Shown here one piece after another: positions 17,410 through 26,014 of a stretch of 64,000 nt of DNA. A program made the translations under genes and the position numbers. Positions within the stretch are counted from its first letter, which is position 1; every line of letters begins with the position of its first letter. The stretch comes from Rhodococcus zopfii NBRC 100606 = JCM 9919. Lineage in GTDB: Bacteria; Actinomycetota; Actinomycetes; Mycobacteriales; Mycobacteriaceae. The notes beneath the pieces were generated by a model. That model was not told the origin of the DNA, searched no databases, and was given only the letters and a program-made list of their open reading frames with translations. The stretch covers positions 391,050-455,049 of the forward strand of contig NZ_BCXI01000001.1 of the NCBI RefSeq assembly GCF_001895025.1, read 5' to 3'.

Positions 17410-18009
17410 ATGACCGAAATGCTCGATCTCGATCCCGCCGCCCGCACGATGGCCGACGTGATCGCCGGGATCCGCGACGATCAGCTCACCGCCCGGACGC
17501 CGTGCCGGGACGCCACGCTCGGCGACCTGCTCGACCACGTCGGCGGCCTGTGCGTCGCATTCACCGCCGCGGCAACCAAGGAACTCGGTGAGACCACCGC
17601 CCGGCCGCCGGCACCGTCCGCCGCCAACCTCGGTGACGACTGGCGCACGCGGATCCCCGCGCAGGTTGCTGCCCTGGCCCAGGCCTGGCACGATCCCGCC
17701 GCGTGGACCGGGACCACGCAGGCCGGCGGTGTGGAACTGCCGGGGCGGATCGCGGGACTGATCGCGCTCGACGAGCTGGTGATTCACGGATGGGACCTCG
17801 CGGCCGCCGCCGGCCTGCCCTACCCCTGCGACGACGCGTCGGTGGCCGCCTGCACAGCGTTCGCGGCCACCGTCACCCCGGAACAGCGCGCCGAGGGCGG
17901 TCTGTTCGGTCCCGTGGTCACCGTCCCGGCCGATGCGCCCGCGTTGGATCGTCTCGTCGGCATGACCGGGCGCAACCCGTCCTGGACGCCACCGCGCGAC
18001 GCCGGATGA
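17410..18009 (+). CDS. TIGR03086-type DinB/mycothiol-dependent-isomerase-like metal-binding protein
   Basis: A 199-residue DinB-superfamily four-helix bundle. The metal ligands can be placed in LLDHVGGL (about 36-43) and DELVIHGWDLAAA (about 120-132), the signature shared with mycothiol-dependent maleylpyruvate isomerases and the TIGR03086 family. Many such proteins use or are linked to mycothiol, the actinobacterial thiol, but the substrate of this group is generally unknown. It stands alone, 221 bp after the Rv2536-like gene. Confidence 0.85.
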   Translation: MTEMLDLDPAARTMADVIAGIRDDQLTARTPCRDATLGDLLDHVGGLCVAFTAAATKELGETTARPPAPSAANLGDDWRTRIPAQVAALAQAWHDPAAWTGTTQAGGVELPGRIAGLIALDELVIHGWDLAAAAGLPYPCDDASVAACTAFAATVTPEQRAEGGLFGPVVTVPADAPALDRLVGMTGRNPSWTPPRDAG

Positions 18010-18056
18010 GACGTCCGAGCCGCTTCGCGCCTTGTGTGATGTCACAATCGATCGCC

Positions 18057-18419
18057 ATGAGCGCTATGACGAAGAACTCGGGCGCGCTCGCCGTGGGCGC
18101 GCGGGTGACGATGCGAACCGGCTCCGGCCACGCGGCACCGGAACGCGGTGCGATCGTGGCGGACTACGGCCAGGCCGTCGCCCTGGTCGCCGACGATCTC
18201 GGCCGCGACTGGGCTCCCGTGCGTCGGTGGGCGGTCGCGCTCGACGACGCCGGCTCGTCTTCGCCGACGACGGCGATCTCGAACCCGACGCAGCGTCGAA
18301 GGCCACCGCACCTCGTCGTAGGCCCGGCGCCACCCGAATGCCGTGTCGACGGCGCTACACCGTGTGTACGCGGCGTCGGGGTGGCACGATCGATTGTGGA
18401 GATCGTGACGTCGACGTGA
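18057..18419 (+). pseudogene. Small conserved hypothetical protein, probably frameshifted
   Basis: The frame encodes 120 residues beginning MSAMTKNSGALAVGARVTMR and continuing through APVRRWAVALDD. Immediately after, at about 18249, sense is lost (AGSSSPTTAISNP). The neighbouring frame instead continues RLVFADDGDLEPDA, the expected acidic ending after WAVALDDG. Restoring one G at this point would join the two. The shifted frame has no early stop and runs into cspA, so a second lesion is possible. It could be a real single-base deletion or a sequencing error. Function unknown. Confidence 0.55.
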
Positions 18420-18450
18420 CGTTCGGCTCCCGAACAGGAAGTTGGGCAAG

Positions 18451-18654
18451 ATGGCGCAGGGCACCGTGAAGTGGTTCAACAGCGAAAAGGGTTTCGGATT
18501 CATCGCTCCCGATGACGGGGGCGCCGACCTGTTCGTCCACTTCTCCGAGATTCAGGGCAGCGGCTACCGCTCGCTGGAAGAGAACCAGCGAGTGGAATTC
18601 GAGGTCGGGCAGGGGCAGAAGGGGCCGCAGGCCCAGCAGGTCCGCGCCCTCTGA
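18451..18654 (+). CDS. Cold-shock protein (CspA family)
   Basis: RNA-binding OB-fold chaperone of 67 residues. RNP1 (KGFGFIAPD) and RNP2 (DLFVHFSEI) are both intact and the start [17 protein letters not shown] is the family standard. ATG at 18451 is preceded by AGGAAG nine bases upstream; an in-frame TTG three codons earlier has no room for a ribosome site. A strong hairpin follows the stop. Confidence 0.97.
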   Translation: MAQGTVKWFNSEKGFGFIAPDDGGADLFVHFSEIQGSGYRSLEENQRVEFEVGQGQKGPQAQQVRAL

Positions 18655-18676
18655 CCGGTTTACGAAAGCCGAAATC

Positions 18677-18704
18677 GGGGCGCATCCCGCGTGGGGTGCG
18701 CCCC
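18677..18704. terminator. Bidirectional hairpin between cspA-like gene and amidotransferase gene
   Basis: GGGGCGCA (18677-18684) pairs with TGCGCCCC (18697-18704), and the intervening TCCC/GGGG can extend the stem. It sits between two convergent genes and could end both. Confidence 0.75.
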
Positions 18705-18739
18705 GCCGGTCGTCGGGTCCGCGTCGTCGCGGCGCGGCT

Positions 18740-19570
18740 CTACGGGACGACCGGCACGAACGGCAGGATCTCGGCCCCGTAAGGTCCGACCACTCCCGCA
18801 CTGGATTCGGGCACCTCGTTCCAGGCCCCAGTCAGGTCGCGCAGCGGCTCCGACACCACCAAGCGGGCTTTCGGCCCGAGCTCGGCGAGAACTTCCACCT
18901 CCGGGTGCAAGGCGCGGAGCGCAGTCATGTCGGTGGAGTAGAACAGCGACCGCGACAGCGTTTCGCTGGAATATCGGAAGAACCACAGCGACGTTCCATC
19001 CGACGTCGCGACCGTCATCTGCACCGGATTCTCGATGCCGTGTGCGCGCGCGACGTCTTCGACGAATCCGACCGCGCGGGCGACGGCGGCGACCGGGTCG
19101 TCGGTCAGGCCGAATGTCAGGGCGAGGAAGAACAGCGCCTCCGAGTCCGTCGACCCCAGGATCTCCGGGTACAGCGCAGCGTCCACCGCGAGCAGCAGAT
19201 CCCGCTTGATCGTCGGATAGCTGTCGACCGCGCCGTTGTGCATCCACAACCAGTTGCCGTGCCGGAACGGATGGCAGTTGCTGCGCTGAACCGGCGAGCC
19301 CGTCGACGCGCGCACGTGCGCAAACAGCATCCCGCTGCGGATCTGGGTAGCCAGCTCCCGTAGGTTGCGGTCGTTCCAGGCGGGTTCGATGCTCTTGAAC
19401 AGCGCCGGTCGCGGTCCTTCCCCGTACCAGCCGATACCGAAACCGTCGCCGTTCGTGGTGGTGGCGCCGAGCTTCGAATGAAGGCTCTGGTCGATGAGCG
19501 AGTGCATCGGACGGAACAGCAGATCCTCGGCGAGGATCCGCGCGCCGGCGTATGCCATCCATCTGCACAC
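18740..19570 (-). CDS. Class II glutamine amidotransferase (YafJ/EgtC-like)
   Basis: N-terminal-nucleophile amidohydrolase of 276 residues. I choose GTG at 19570 so that Cys is residue 2 (MCRWMAYAG), as catalysis needs; an ATG nine bases upstream would bury the Cys at position 5. Other family features are NGDGFGIGWYG, FAHVRASTGSPVQRSNCHPF and WMHNGAVDSYPTIKRDLL. Relatives include EgtC of ergothioneine synthesis, but no egt genes are nearby, so the substrate remains open. It is convergent with the cold-shock gene. Confidence 0.85.
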   Translation of the reverse strand: MCRWMAYAGARILAEDLLFRPMHSLIDQSLHSKLGATTTNGDGFGIGWYGEGPRPALFKSIEPAWNDRNLRELATQIRSGMLFAHVRASTGSPVQRSNCHPFRHGNWLWMHNGAVDSYPTIKRDLLLAVDAALYPEILGSTDSEALFFLALTFGLTDDPVAAVARAVGFVEDVARAHGIENPVQMTVATSDGTSLWFFRYSSETLSRSLFYSTDMTALRALHPEVEVLAELGPKARLVVSEPLRDLTGAWNEVPESSAGVVGPYGAEILPFVPVVP

Positions 19571-19609
19571 GGTTCTCATTGAAACAGATCGGAGCGCGCG
19601 ACCCCCCGT

Positions 19610-19668
19610 TTTCCGAGCGGACGGTACATTCCGTCGATCTGTGAGGAGCCGAGCGGTACATTCGCTCG
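19610..19668. repeat. Intergenic double-hairpin repeat, copy A
   Basis: A 59-bp element with two stem-loops: GACGG-TACATT-CCGTC, then CGAGCGGTACATTCGCTCG (stem CGAGCG/CGCTCG around TACATT-type loops). It is about three-quarters identical over its length to 50963-51019, including the TTTCCGAGCG start, GTCGATC and the whole second hairpin. It lies upstream of the patatin-like gene, between two genes pointing outwards. Confidence 0.8.
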
Positions 19669-19790
19669 GCAAGAACGGGAGCCCCCGAGGCCCCGAACCC
19701 ACTCTTCCGCAACGTATTGCGAGACTCCCCCGCGAATTCCCGCCGACCGCGCGCCTAATGGACAGAGTCGACGATCGGGGGTTCGGCAAC

Positions 19791-20954
19791 ATGACGAATC
19801 GCACTGCCCTGGTTGTGTCCGGCGCCGGCGCACGAGGCGCCTACGAGGCGGGGGCTGTCCGGGCCCTGCTTCCCGCGCTCCTGGCCGGCGACGCGATCCC
19901 GCAGATTCTGGTCGGGACCAGCGCCGGGGCCCTGAACGTGGCGGGATTGGCGGCCTATGCCCACCTCGGCGCCGAGAAGGCGGCCGAGGAGGTGGTGGCG
20001 GCGTGGAGCGACGCGTCGTTGACAGGCGTGTTCTCACCGGTCGGTAGCCTGCTGCGGACGGGCGGAGCGACCCTCGCCAGGCTGATCGGGCTTCCGGTTC
20101 CTCCACCCGCCGGGCTTCTCGACACGTCTCCGATGCGGGCCACGCTCGACGCCCTGGTCCCCTGGGATCAGCTACACGAGAACGTCCGCACCGGCAAGGT
20201 CCGAGCGATAGCCGTCACCGCGACCTCGCTGGCCACGGGCGGCACCGTGGTGTTCGTCGAGCACAACGACGACGTGCGTCTTCCCGGCTACGACGCACAC
20301 CGCAACATCAGCTACGTCTCGACCGCTCTCACGATCGACCATCTCCTCGCCTCGGCAGCGATCCCGATTCTGTTCCAACCGATTCGGATCACCGACGAGA
20401 AGAACGACGAGTATGCGGGGTGGTACATCGACGGCGGTCTGTTGCTCAACACCCCCATCAAACCGGCGCTCGAGTTCGAAGCCACCAGGATCGGGGTGGT
20501 CGCGTCCCACCCGCAGGAACGTTTGCCGCCGCCGGCCGTATCGACGCTGCCTGCGACTCCGCCCGACGTTCTCGGCACCACGGCCTTGTCGCTGCGCGCA
20601 ATTCTCACGGACCGCATGGTCGACGACCTGTGGACGCTCCGTACCCGCAATGACATGGACGGCTACACACCGGTCGAGGCCGTGTTCGCCGGCCCGGCCC
20701 TGGCGGAGACTGTCGAGATCGACCGTCTCGCGGAGGAGGCGTTCGACGGCATGCTCGGATTTCTGCACCGTGTGCGAAATCCGATGGAGACGACGCTGCT
20801 ACGGCTGATGAGCGACGGAGTACCCGGTCACCGCGAACTGCTGAGCTACACGATGTTCGACTCGAGATTCACCGCGCCCGCCGCGGAGTTCGGCAGCCGT
20901 TGCACCCCACAGTATTTGTCACCCAGTCCACGACCGGCGGGACGCGAACGATGA
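19791..20954 (+). CDS. Patatin-like phospholipase
   Basis: Serine lipid acyl hydrolase with a Ser-Asp dyad. The 387-residue protein shows the oxyanion GAGARG (11-16), nucleophile Ser44 in GTSAG, and the catalytic Asp in YIDGGLLLNTP in the middle of the chain, all in patatin order. ATG at 19791 follows a GGGGG ribosome-site-like run; an in-frame ATG at 19758 is the alternative. No signal peptide is seen, so it is probably cytosolic or membrane-associated. The natural lipid is unknown. Confidence 0.9.
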   Translation: MTNRTALVVSGAGARGAYEAGAVRALLPALLAGDAIPQILVGTSAGALNVAGLAAYAHLGAEKAAEEVVAAWSDASLTGVFSPVGSLLRTGGATLARLIGLPVPPPAGLLDTSPMRATLDALVPWDQLHENVRTGKVRAIAVTATSLATGGTVVFVEHNDDVRLPGYDAHRNISYVSTALTIDHLLASAAIPILFQPIRITDEKNDEYAGWYIDGGLLLNTPIKPALEFEATRIGVVASHPQERLPPPAVSTLPATPPDVLGTTALSLRAILTDRMVDDLWTLRTRNDMDGYTPVEAVFAGPALAETVEIDRLAEEAFDGMLGFLHRVRNPMETTLLRLMSDGVPGHRELLSYTMFDSRFTAPAAEFGSRCTPQYLSPSPRPAGRER

Positions 20955-21015
20955 GTCCGCCGTCCCGATCAAGTCGATGTCGGCAGACCAGCGAATCCAT
21001 CGATGGACCTCGACC

Positions 21016-21264
21016 ATGAAACCGGCCACCGTCACCGCCGTCTCCGTCGGCGGGGTGATGCAGGGACTCGGCGGGCCGGACGAGGATCGCCGCGGCGGCC
21101 ATCGAAGAACTGACGGCAGCGGACGACGGTGAGTTACAGGTCCACGGATCGGGCGCGCGCTCGAACTCCTCGACTCTCGAACCACCCGAACGGCGTCACC
21201 ATCCAGGTCTACCGACCGACCGCGATACGCCGACGCCGACGCCGACGCGGACCATCCGCACTGA
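21016..21264 (+). pseudogene. Decayed dihydrofolate-reductase/RibD-like domain gene
   Basis: Three pieces of one family occur in order but in different frames. The first, VTAVSVGGVMQGLGGPDEDR (from ATG 21016), is the usual N-terminus (normally VSVDGVMQG). The second, EELTAADDGELQVHGSGA (about 21098-21159), is the NADPH-region motif. The third, LELLDSRTT then NGVTIQVYRP (about 21160-21230), is the C-terminal strand. About 100 central codons are missing and at least two frame changes are present, so it cannot make the enzyme. Confidence 0.7.
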
Positions 21265-21281
21265 CGACCGCCCGGGGGACC

Positions 21282-21317
21282 GTGGTGCCCTTTCGGATCT
21301 GCTCGAAAGGGCACCAC
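21282..21317. terminator. Hairpin terminator beyond gdh
   Basis: GTGGTGCCCTTTCG (21282-21295) and CGAAAGGGCACCAC (21304-21317) form 14 perfect pairs with an eight-base loop. It ends five bases before the gdh stop codon on the opposite side and should terminate gdh transcription. Confidence 0.8.
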
Positions 21318-21321
21318 GCGG

Positions 21322-24300
21322 TCACCGCTCCGTCGCGCGCACGAGCAGGCGCAATTCCGCGCCGAGCGTGCACGCCCGCGGCAGGTCGACGAGCGCGTCC
21401 TCACGCAGTTCGGCGGTCAGGCGCGTCACCCGGTCGATCGAATCCGGGACTCGCTGCTGCCACCGCGCCAGGACCTCGTCGACGGCCGCCGGTGCGTGAG
21501 GGCCGCGGTCCCGGCGCAGGATGGCGGCGACGAGGCCGTGGTGGCGTTCGGCGAGGTCGTCACGCGCGGTTGCGAGCGCCGCGTTGTCCCACCAACTGTG
21601 GTGCCCGGTGGCCAGGTCCGGCGACAATCCGTCGATTCCGAGCAGCGAACCCGTGGCCGCGTGCACCCGGGCGACGATGCGCGCCGGACAATCCAGCGTA
21701 ATTGCGGTGTCGACCAGCGCCGGGCACTCGCCGAGGAACCGGAAGTCCGGTTCCGCCGCGATGTCCTCGACCAGGTCCTCGATCCCGGCACGCAGCCGCA
21801 TGATCTCGTCGGTCACATCGAGCGACGGTCGCAGCCGCAGAATCCACGAGACCGCATGCTCGACGAACCCTTGCACGGCACCGAGCCGATCCCACCGGGC
21901 GGCACCGGAGTCGGCACTGTCCCGCGCCTCGGCCCACAGCCGGTCGGTGTCGAACACCGCCCGGATCACCGCGTAGGCACGGGCGACCGCCGGTGTGCGT
22001 ACCCCGAGCCGTTCCTCGAGCTGATAGATCATCCCGGGGCCGACGTGATCGACGAGATCGGAGGCGATCCGGGTGGCGACGATCTCGCGGCGCAGGGGAT
22101 GGTCCCGGATCTCGTCCCGCAGCAGGTCGCGCATGCCGGCGGGGAAGTATTCGCGGGCGACGGCGGCGAAGACGGGGTCGTCGGGCACGTCGGAGTCGAG
22201 TAGGTCCCGGCACACGACGTTCTTCGATCGCGCGAGCAGTGCCGCGATCTCCGGCCTGGTCAACCCGCGACCGGCGCCGGCCCGCGCCGCCAGTTCCTGC
22301 ACGGTGGGCAGCACCTCGGTGCTGCGCCGGATCCCGCCGGTCTCGAGGTGGACGATGAGCCGTTCGTGTCTGGCGAGCAACCGGGTTGCGCGCGAGCCGG
22401 CGAGCCCGAGCGCCACCGACTGATCCCGGCTCGTGCGGAGCACCGTCCGGGCCACCTCGTCCCTGGCGTCGGCCAGCAGCCGGTCGCGCTCGGCGAGGGT
22501 CAGACGTCCGCGGCGCCGTGCGGATTCGAGGGCGATCTTCAGATTCACCTCGGCGTCGGAGGTGGCCACGCCGGCCGCGTTGTCGATGAAGTCGGCATTG
22601 ACGTGGCCGCCCGCGGCCGCGAACTCGACGCGCGCACGCTGCGTCAAACCGAGGTTGCCGCCCTCGCCGACGACACGACACCGCAGCTGCGCGGCGTCGA
22701 CACGGACGGGGTCGTTTGCCGGATCGGCTGCGTCCGTGTGACTTTCGGAGGAGGCCTTGACGTAGGTGCCGACACCGCCGTTCCAGAGCAGATCCACCGG
22801 CGCCGTCAGCAGCGCCTTGATCAACTCGTCCGGGGTGGTGGTCGGGTGGGACAGTCCGAGCAGCCGCCGTGCCGGTTCCGGGACGATCACCGACTTCGCG
22901 GAACGTGGCCACACGCCTCCTCCGACGGAGAGGACGTCGCGGTCGAAGTCGTCCCAGCTCGATCCGGAGAGCTCGAACAGCCGACGACGCTCCGCGTAGG
23001 CACGGGCCGTATCCGGGTCGGGGTCGAGGAAGATGTGCCGGTGGTCGAAGGCACCGACGAGGCGCAGGTGCGGGGAGAGCAGCATCCCGTTGCCGAAGAC
23101 GTCACCGGACATGTCGCCGATTCCCACCGCCGTCACCTCGGTGGTGTCCACGTCGAGACCGAGGTCGGCGAAGTGCTCACGGACCGCAACCCATGCGCCG
23201 CGCGCGGTGATGCCCATCGCCTTGTGGTCGTAGCCGCTCGATCCGCCCGAAGCGAAGGCGTCGCCGAGCCAGTAGTCGTACTCCGCCGCGATGGAGTTCG
23301 CCAGGTCGGAGAACCGGGCGGTGCCCTTGTCCGCGGCCACCACCAGGTAGGCGTCGTCCCCTGCGTGGACGACGGTGCGGTCCGGGTGCACGATCCGTCC
23401 CTCGACGATGTTGTCGACGAGGTCGAGCATTCCCCGGATGAACGTCGAATAGGCATGGGCGGGAGAGATATCCGGTCGTCTGCGGACGAACGCGCCCTTG
23501 GCGCCGACCGGGACGATGGGCGCATTCTTGACCACCTGGGTCTTCATGAGGCCGAGCACTTCGGTGCGGTAGTCCTCCGGGCGGTCCGAGAACCGCACCC
23601 CGCCACGGGCGACTGTGCCGCTTCGCACGTGGATCCCCTCCATCTCGTCCGAGTGGACGAAGATCTCGCGGTGGGGAACGACCGGTCCGGGATCGGCGAG
23701 GCGCCCGGACTCGAGCATGAACGCGCCGTGCGGTTTCGGTGCGCCGTGTTCGTCCCGCTGGTACCAGTTGGTGCGCACGGTCGCGGTGACGAACGACTCC
23801 AGGCTGCGCAGGATGCGGTCCTCATCCAGGCTGTCCGCCGCACCGCGCCGCGCGGCAAGCGCCGATTCGGCGTCGGCGGTATCCCGGTTGCGCCGGTCCG
23901 GATCGAAGCGCGCGGCGAAGCAGGCGACGAGTGCCTCGACGAATCGGGCGTTCCGGCAGAGGGTGTCGACGACGTACCGTTCCGACATGATCAGTCCCGC
24001 CTGGCGGGCGAAGCGGGCGGCGGCGCGGATCAGGTCGATGTCGCGCACGCCCACCTCGGCGACGACGGCGAGGCGGGAGTACCCGTCGACGACGGTGTGA
24101 CCCAGCGCGTGGGCGTCGAAGACCGCCGCCACCCGGCGCGGCGAGCCCGGTTCCCAGTCCGGGGGCGTGACGAAAGCGAACCGGTGCACCCGGCGGTCTT
24201 CGTCGTCCACCTTCAGGAGTTCGTGCTCGTCGATCCGCAGCCCGAAATGCTCGAAGGTGTGGACGGAGTCGGCGAGCAGCGGCTCTCGTCCCGGCCATCG

Positions 24301-24447
24301 CATGACGGCACCCGCGGTACCGTCGGCGGGCTCCTCGACGAACAACAGGGCCGGTCGAGAATCCTGCGAGCGCGCGAGGAGCCGTGCGGCCTCGGCGACG
24401 TCGGGGGGCGCCGGTTCGCGCGGATGCGCGGTAGCGGTGTCGGTCAT
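21322..24447 (-). CDS. gdh: NAD-dependent glutamate dehydrogenase, short large-type (about 115 kDa class)
   Basis: Oxidatively deaminates glutamate to 2-oxoglutarate and ammonia. The 1041-residue product carries the large-GDH catalytic region: GGVRFSDRPEDYRTEVLGLM, KNAPIVPVGAKGAF, YDHKAMGITARGAWVAV, DMSGDVFGNGMLLSPH and NGGVGTYVK. The 180-kDa class found in mycobacteria is about 1600 residues, so roughly 550 N-terminal residues carrying ACT-like regions are absent. ATG at 24447 follows a GAAAGGA site. It diverges from an aminotransferase operon, for which it can recycle glutamate formed from 2-oxoglutarate. A hairpin ends it. Confidence 0.9.
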   Translation of the reverse strand: MTDTATAHPREPAPPDVAEAARLLARSQDSRPALLFVEEPADGTAGAVMRWPGREPLLADSVHTFEHFGLRIDEHELLKVDDEDRRVHRFAFVTPPDWEPGSPRRVAAVFDAHALGHTVVDGYSRLAVVAEVGVRDIDLIRAAARFARQAGLIMSERYVVDTLCRNARFVEALVACFAARFDPDRRNRDTADAESALAARRGAADSLDEDRILRSLESFVTATVRTNWYQRDEHGAPKPHGAFMLESGRLADPGPVVPHREIFVHSDEMEGIHVRSGTVARGGVRFSDRPEDYRTEVLGLMKTQVVKNAPIVPVGAKGAFVRRRPDISPAHAYSTFIRGMLDLVDNIVEGRIVHPDRTVVHAGDDAYLVVAADKGTARFSDLANSIAAEYDYWLGDAFASGGSSGYDHKAMGITARGAWVAVREHFADLGLDVDTTEVTAVGIGDMSGDVFGNGMLLSPHLRLVGAFDHRHIFLDPDPDTARAYAERRRLFELSGSSWDDFDRDVLSVGGGVWPRSAKSVIVPEPARRLLGLSHPTTTPDELIKALLTAPVDLLWNGGVGTYVKASSESHTDAADPANDPVRVDAAQLRCRVVGEGGNLGLTQRARVEFAAAGGHVNADFIDNAAGVATSDAEVNLKIALESARRRGRLTLAERDRLLADARDEVARTVLRTSRDQSVALGLAGSRATRLLARHERLIVHLETGGIRRSTEVLPTVQELAARAGAGRGLTRPEIAALLARSKNVVCRDLLDSDVPDDPVFAAVAREYFPAGMRDLLRDEIRDHPLRREIVATRIASDLVDHVGPGMIYQLEERLGVRTPAVARAYAVIRAVFDTDRLWAEARDSADSGAARWDRLGAVQGFVEHAVSWILRLRPSLDVTDEIMRLRAGIEDLVEDIAAEPDFRFLGECPALVDTAITLDCPARIVARVHAATGSLLGIDGLSPDLATGHHSWWDNAALATARDDLAERHHGLVAAILRRDRGPHAPAAVDEVLARWQQRVPDSIDRVTRLTAELREDALVDLPRACTLGAELRLLVRATER

Positions 24448-24530
24448 CTGCATGTCCTTTCGATCACCCGGTGTGAGCCGTGATGTGCCGCCAGTCTGCG
24501 GATGGCCATCGATGACGGACATGTGTTCGG

Positions 24531-24568
24531 TGTACAGGAAGGTCCCATAACTTGTACTTCAGGTCCAT
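24531..24568. promoter_or_regulatory. Tandem direct repeat in the gdh/aminotransferase divergent promoter region
   Basis: TGTACAGGAAGGTCCCAT (24531-24548) is followed 22 bp downstream by TGTACTTCAGGTCCAT (24553-24568). A spacing of about two helical turns and a position 57-94 bp before the aminotransferase ATG fit an operator for a dimeric regulator. The nearby PucR proteins are candidates. Inferred from sequence only. Confidence 0.45.
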
Positions 24569-24624
24569 CACCGGCCGGCTTCTGCACTCCTACAGTTCGA
24601 GGAAACCTACGGACGGAGAAGAAC

Positions 24625-25983
24625 ATGACCGCAGTGGATCAGGTACTGGGCGGGCCCACGCTCGAGCAGGCACGCCGCATCGTGACGGAGATCCCGGGAC
24701 CCCGGTCCCGGGAGCTGGCGCGGCGCCGCGCCGCCGCACTGCCGGCGGGCCTGGCCAGTGGCGCCGAGATCTACGCCGCCGCCGGGGGCGGGGGTGTGCT
24801 CGTCGACGTGGACGGGAATTCCTTCATCGACCTCGGCTCCGGCATCGCCGTCACCACCGTCGGCAACTCCGCCCCTCGGGTGGTCGAACGCGCCACCGCG
24901 CAGCTGCAGCAGTTCACCCACACCTGTTTCCTCGCCACCCCCTACGAGCCGTACATCGAGGTCGCCGAGGCCCTCAACCGGCTGACTCCCGGCACCCACG
25001 CCAAGCGCACAGCCCTGTTCAACACCGGCAGCGAGGCCGTCGAGAACGCCGTGAAGTACGCCCGCGCAGCGACCGGCCGGTCCGCCGTGGTCACGTTCGA
25101 CCACGCCTTCCACGGCCGGACGCTGATGACGATGACCATGACGGCGAAGAATCAGCCCTACAAGCACTCCTTCGGTCCGTTCGCCCCGGAGGTCTACCGC
25201 GCCCCGATGGCCTACCCCTACCGGTGGTCGGGTGGGCCCGACCGCGCCGCGGACGAGGCGTTCGAGCAGTTCCGGTTGCTCGTCGACGCTCAGATCGGTG
25301 CGGACCAGGTGGCGTGCGTCGTCGTCGAACCCATCCAGGGCGAAGGCGGGTTCATCGTTCCCGCCGACGGATTCCTGCGGCGCATCGCCGATTTCTGCCG
25401 GGACCGCGGCATCCTCGTCGTCGCCGACGAGGTCCAGACCGGAATCGCCCGCACCGGAGCCTGGTTCGCGTGCGAGCACGAGGGCCTCGTGCCGGATCTG
25501 ATCGTCACGGCGAAGGGACTCGCCGGCGGATTCCCCCTCGCGGCCGTCACCGGCCGGGCCGAGATCATGGACCGCGCCCATCCGGGCGGCATCGGCGGCA
25601 CCTACAGCGGCAACCCCGCCGCGTGTGCCGCGGCGCTCGGCGTATTCGAGACGATCGAGGCCGAGCACCTGCTCGACCGCGCTCAGGAGATCGGCGCGCT
25701 GATGCTGCGGGAACTGCGCGAGATCGGCACCCGCCACCCGGTCGTCGGCGACGTCCGCGGTCGCGGCGCCATGGTCGCCGTCGAGCTCGTCGAGCCCGGT
25801 ACGACCACCCCCAACCGCGAGGCGGTCGCGGAGATCGTCCGGTACTGCCAGGCCCACGGAGTCCTCACCCTGACCGCCGGCACCTTCGGGAATGTGCTCC
25901 GGTTCCTGCCGCCGTTGTCGATCTCCGACACGCTGCTCACCGAGGCGTTCTCGGTGCTGCGCGACGCGTTCGCCGCCCTCTGA
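24625..25983 (+). CDS. gabT: Class III omega-aminotransferase (4-aminobutyrate / 5-aminovalerate aminotransferase)
   Basis: PLP enzyme moving the omega-amino group of GABA or 5-aminovalerate to 2-oxoglutarate. The 452-residue protein shows the cofactor site FNTGSEAVENAVKYAR (about 132-147), VVVEPIQGEGG, the pyridine-binding VADEVQTG (Asp268) and Lys297 in TAKGLAGGFPLAAV. ATG at 24625 sits behind GGAGAAG. It heads an operon with glutaryl-CoA dehydrogenase, which favours a C5 substrate, making a davT-like role (5-aminovalerate to glutarate semialdehyde) more likely than GABA alone. Confidence 0.9.
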   Translation: MTAVDQVLGGPTLEQARRIVTEIPGPRSRELARRRAAALPAGLASGAEIYAAAGGGGVLVDVDGNSFIDLGSGIAVTTVGNSAPRVVERATAQLQQFTHTCFLATPYEPYIEVAEALNRLTPGTHAKRTALFNTGSEAVENAVKYARAATGRSAVVTFDHAFHGRTLMTMTMTAKNQPYKHSFGPFAPEVYRAPMAYPYRWSGGPDRAADEAFEQFRLLVDAQIGADQVACVVVEPIQGEGGFIVPADGFLRRIADFCRDRGILVVADEVQTGIARTGAWFACEHEGLVPDLIVTAKGLAGGFPLAAVTGRAEIMDRAHPGGIGGTYSGNPAACAAALGVFETIEAEHLLDRAQEIGALMLRELREIGTRHPVVGDVRGRGAMVAVELVEPGTTTPNREAVAEIVRYCQAHGVLTLTAGTFGNVLRFLPPLSISDTLLTEAFSVLRDAFAAL

Positions 25984-26014
25984 CCACCGCTCCCCTACTC
26001 CCGAGGACCAGAGT

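Noticed and set aside
22348..24483. A 711-codon plus-strand frame opposite gdh
   Set aside because: Same reasons: low-complexity composition typical of antisense GC-rich DNA, and gdh is clearly coding on the other strand.
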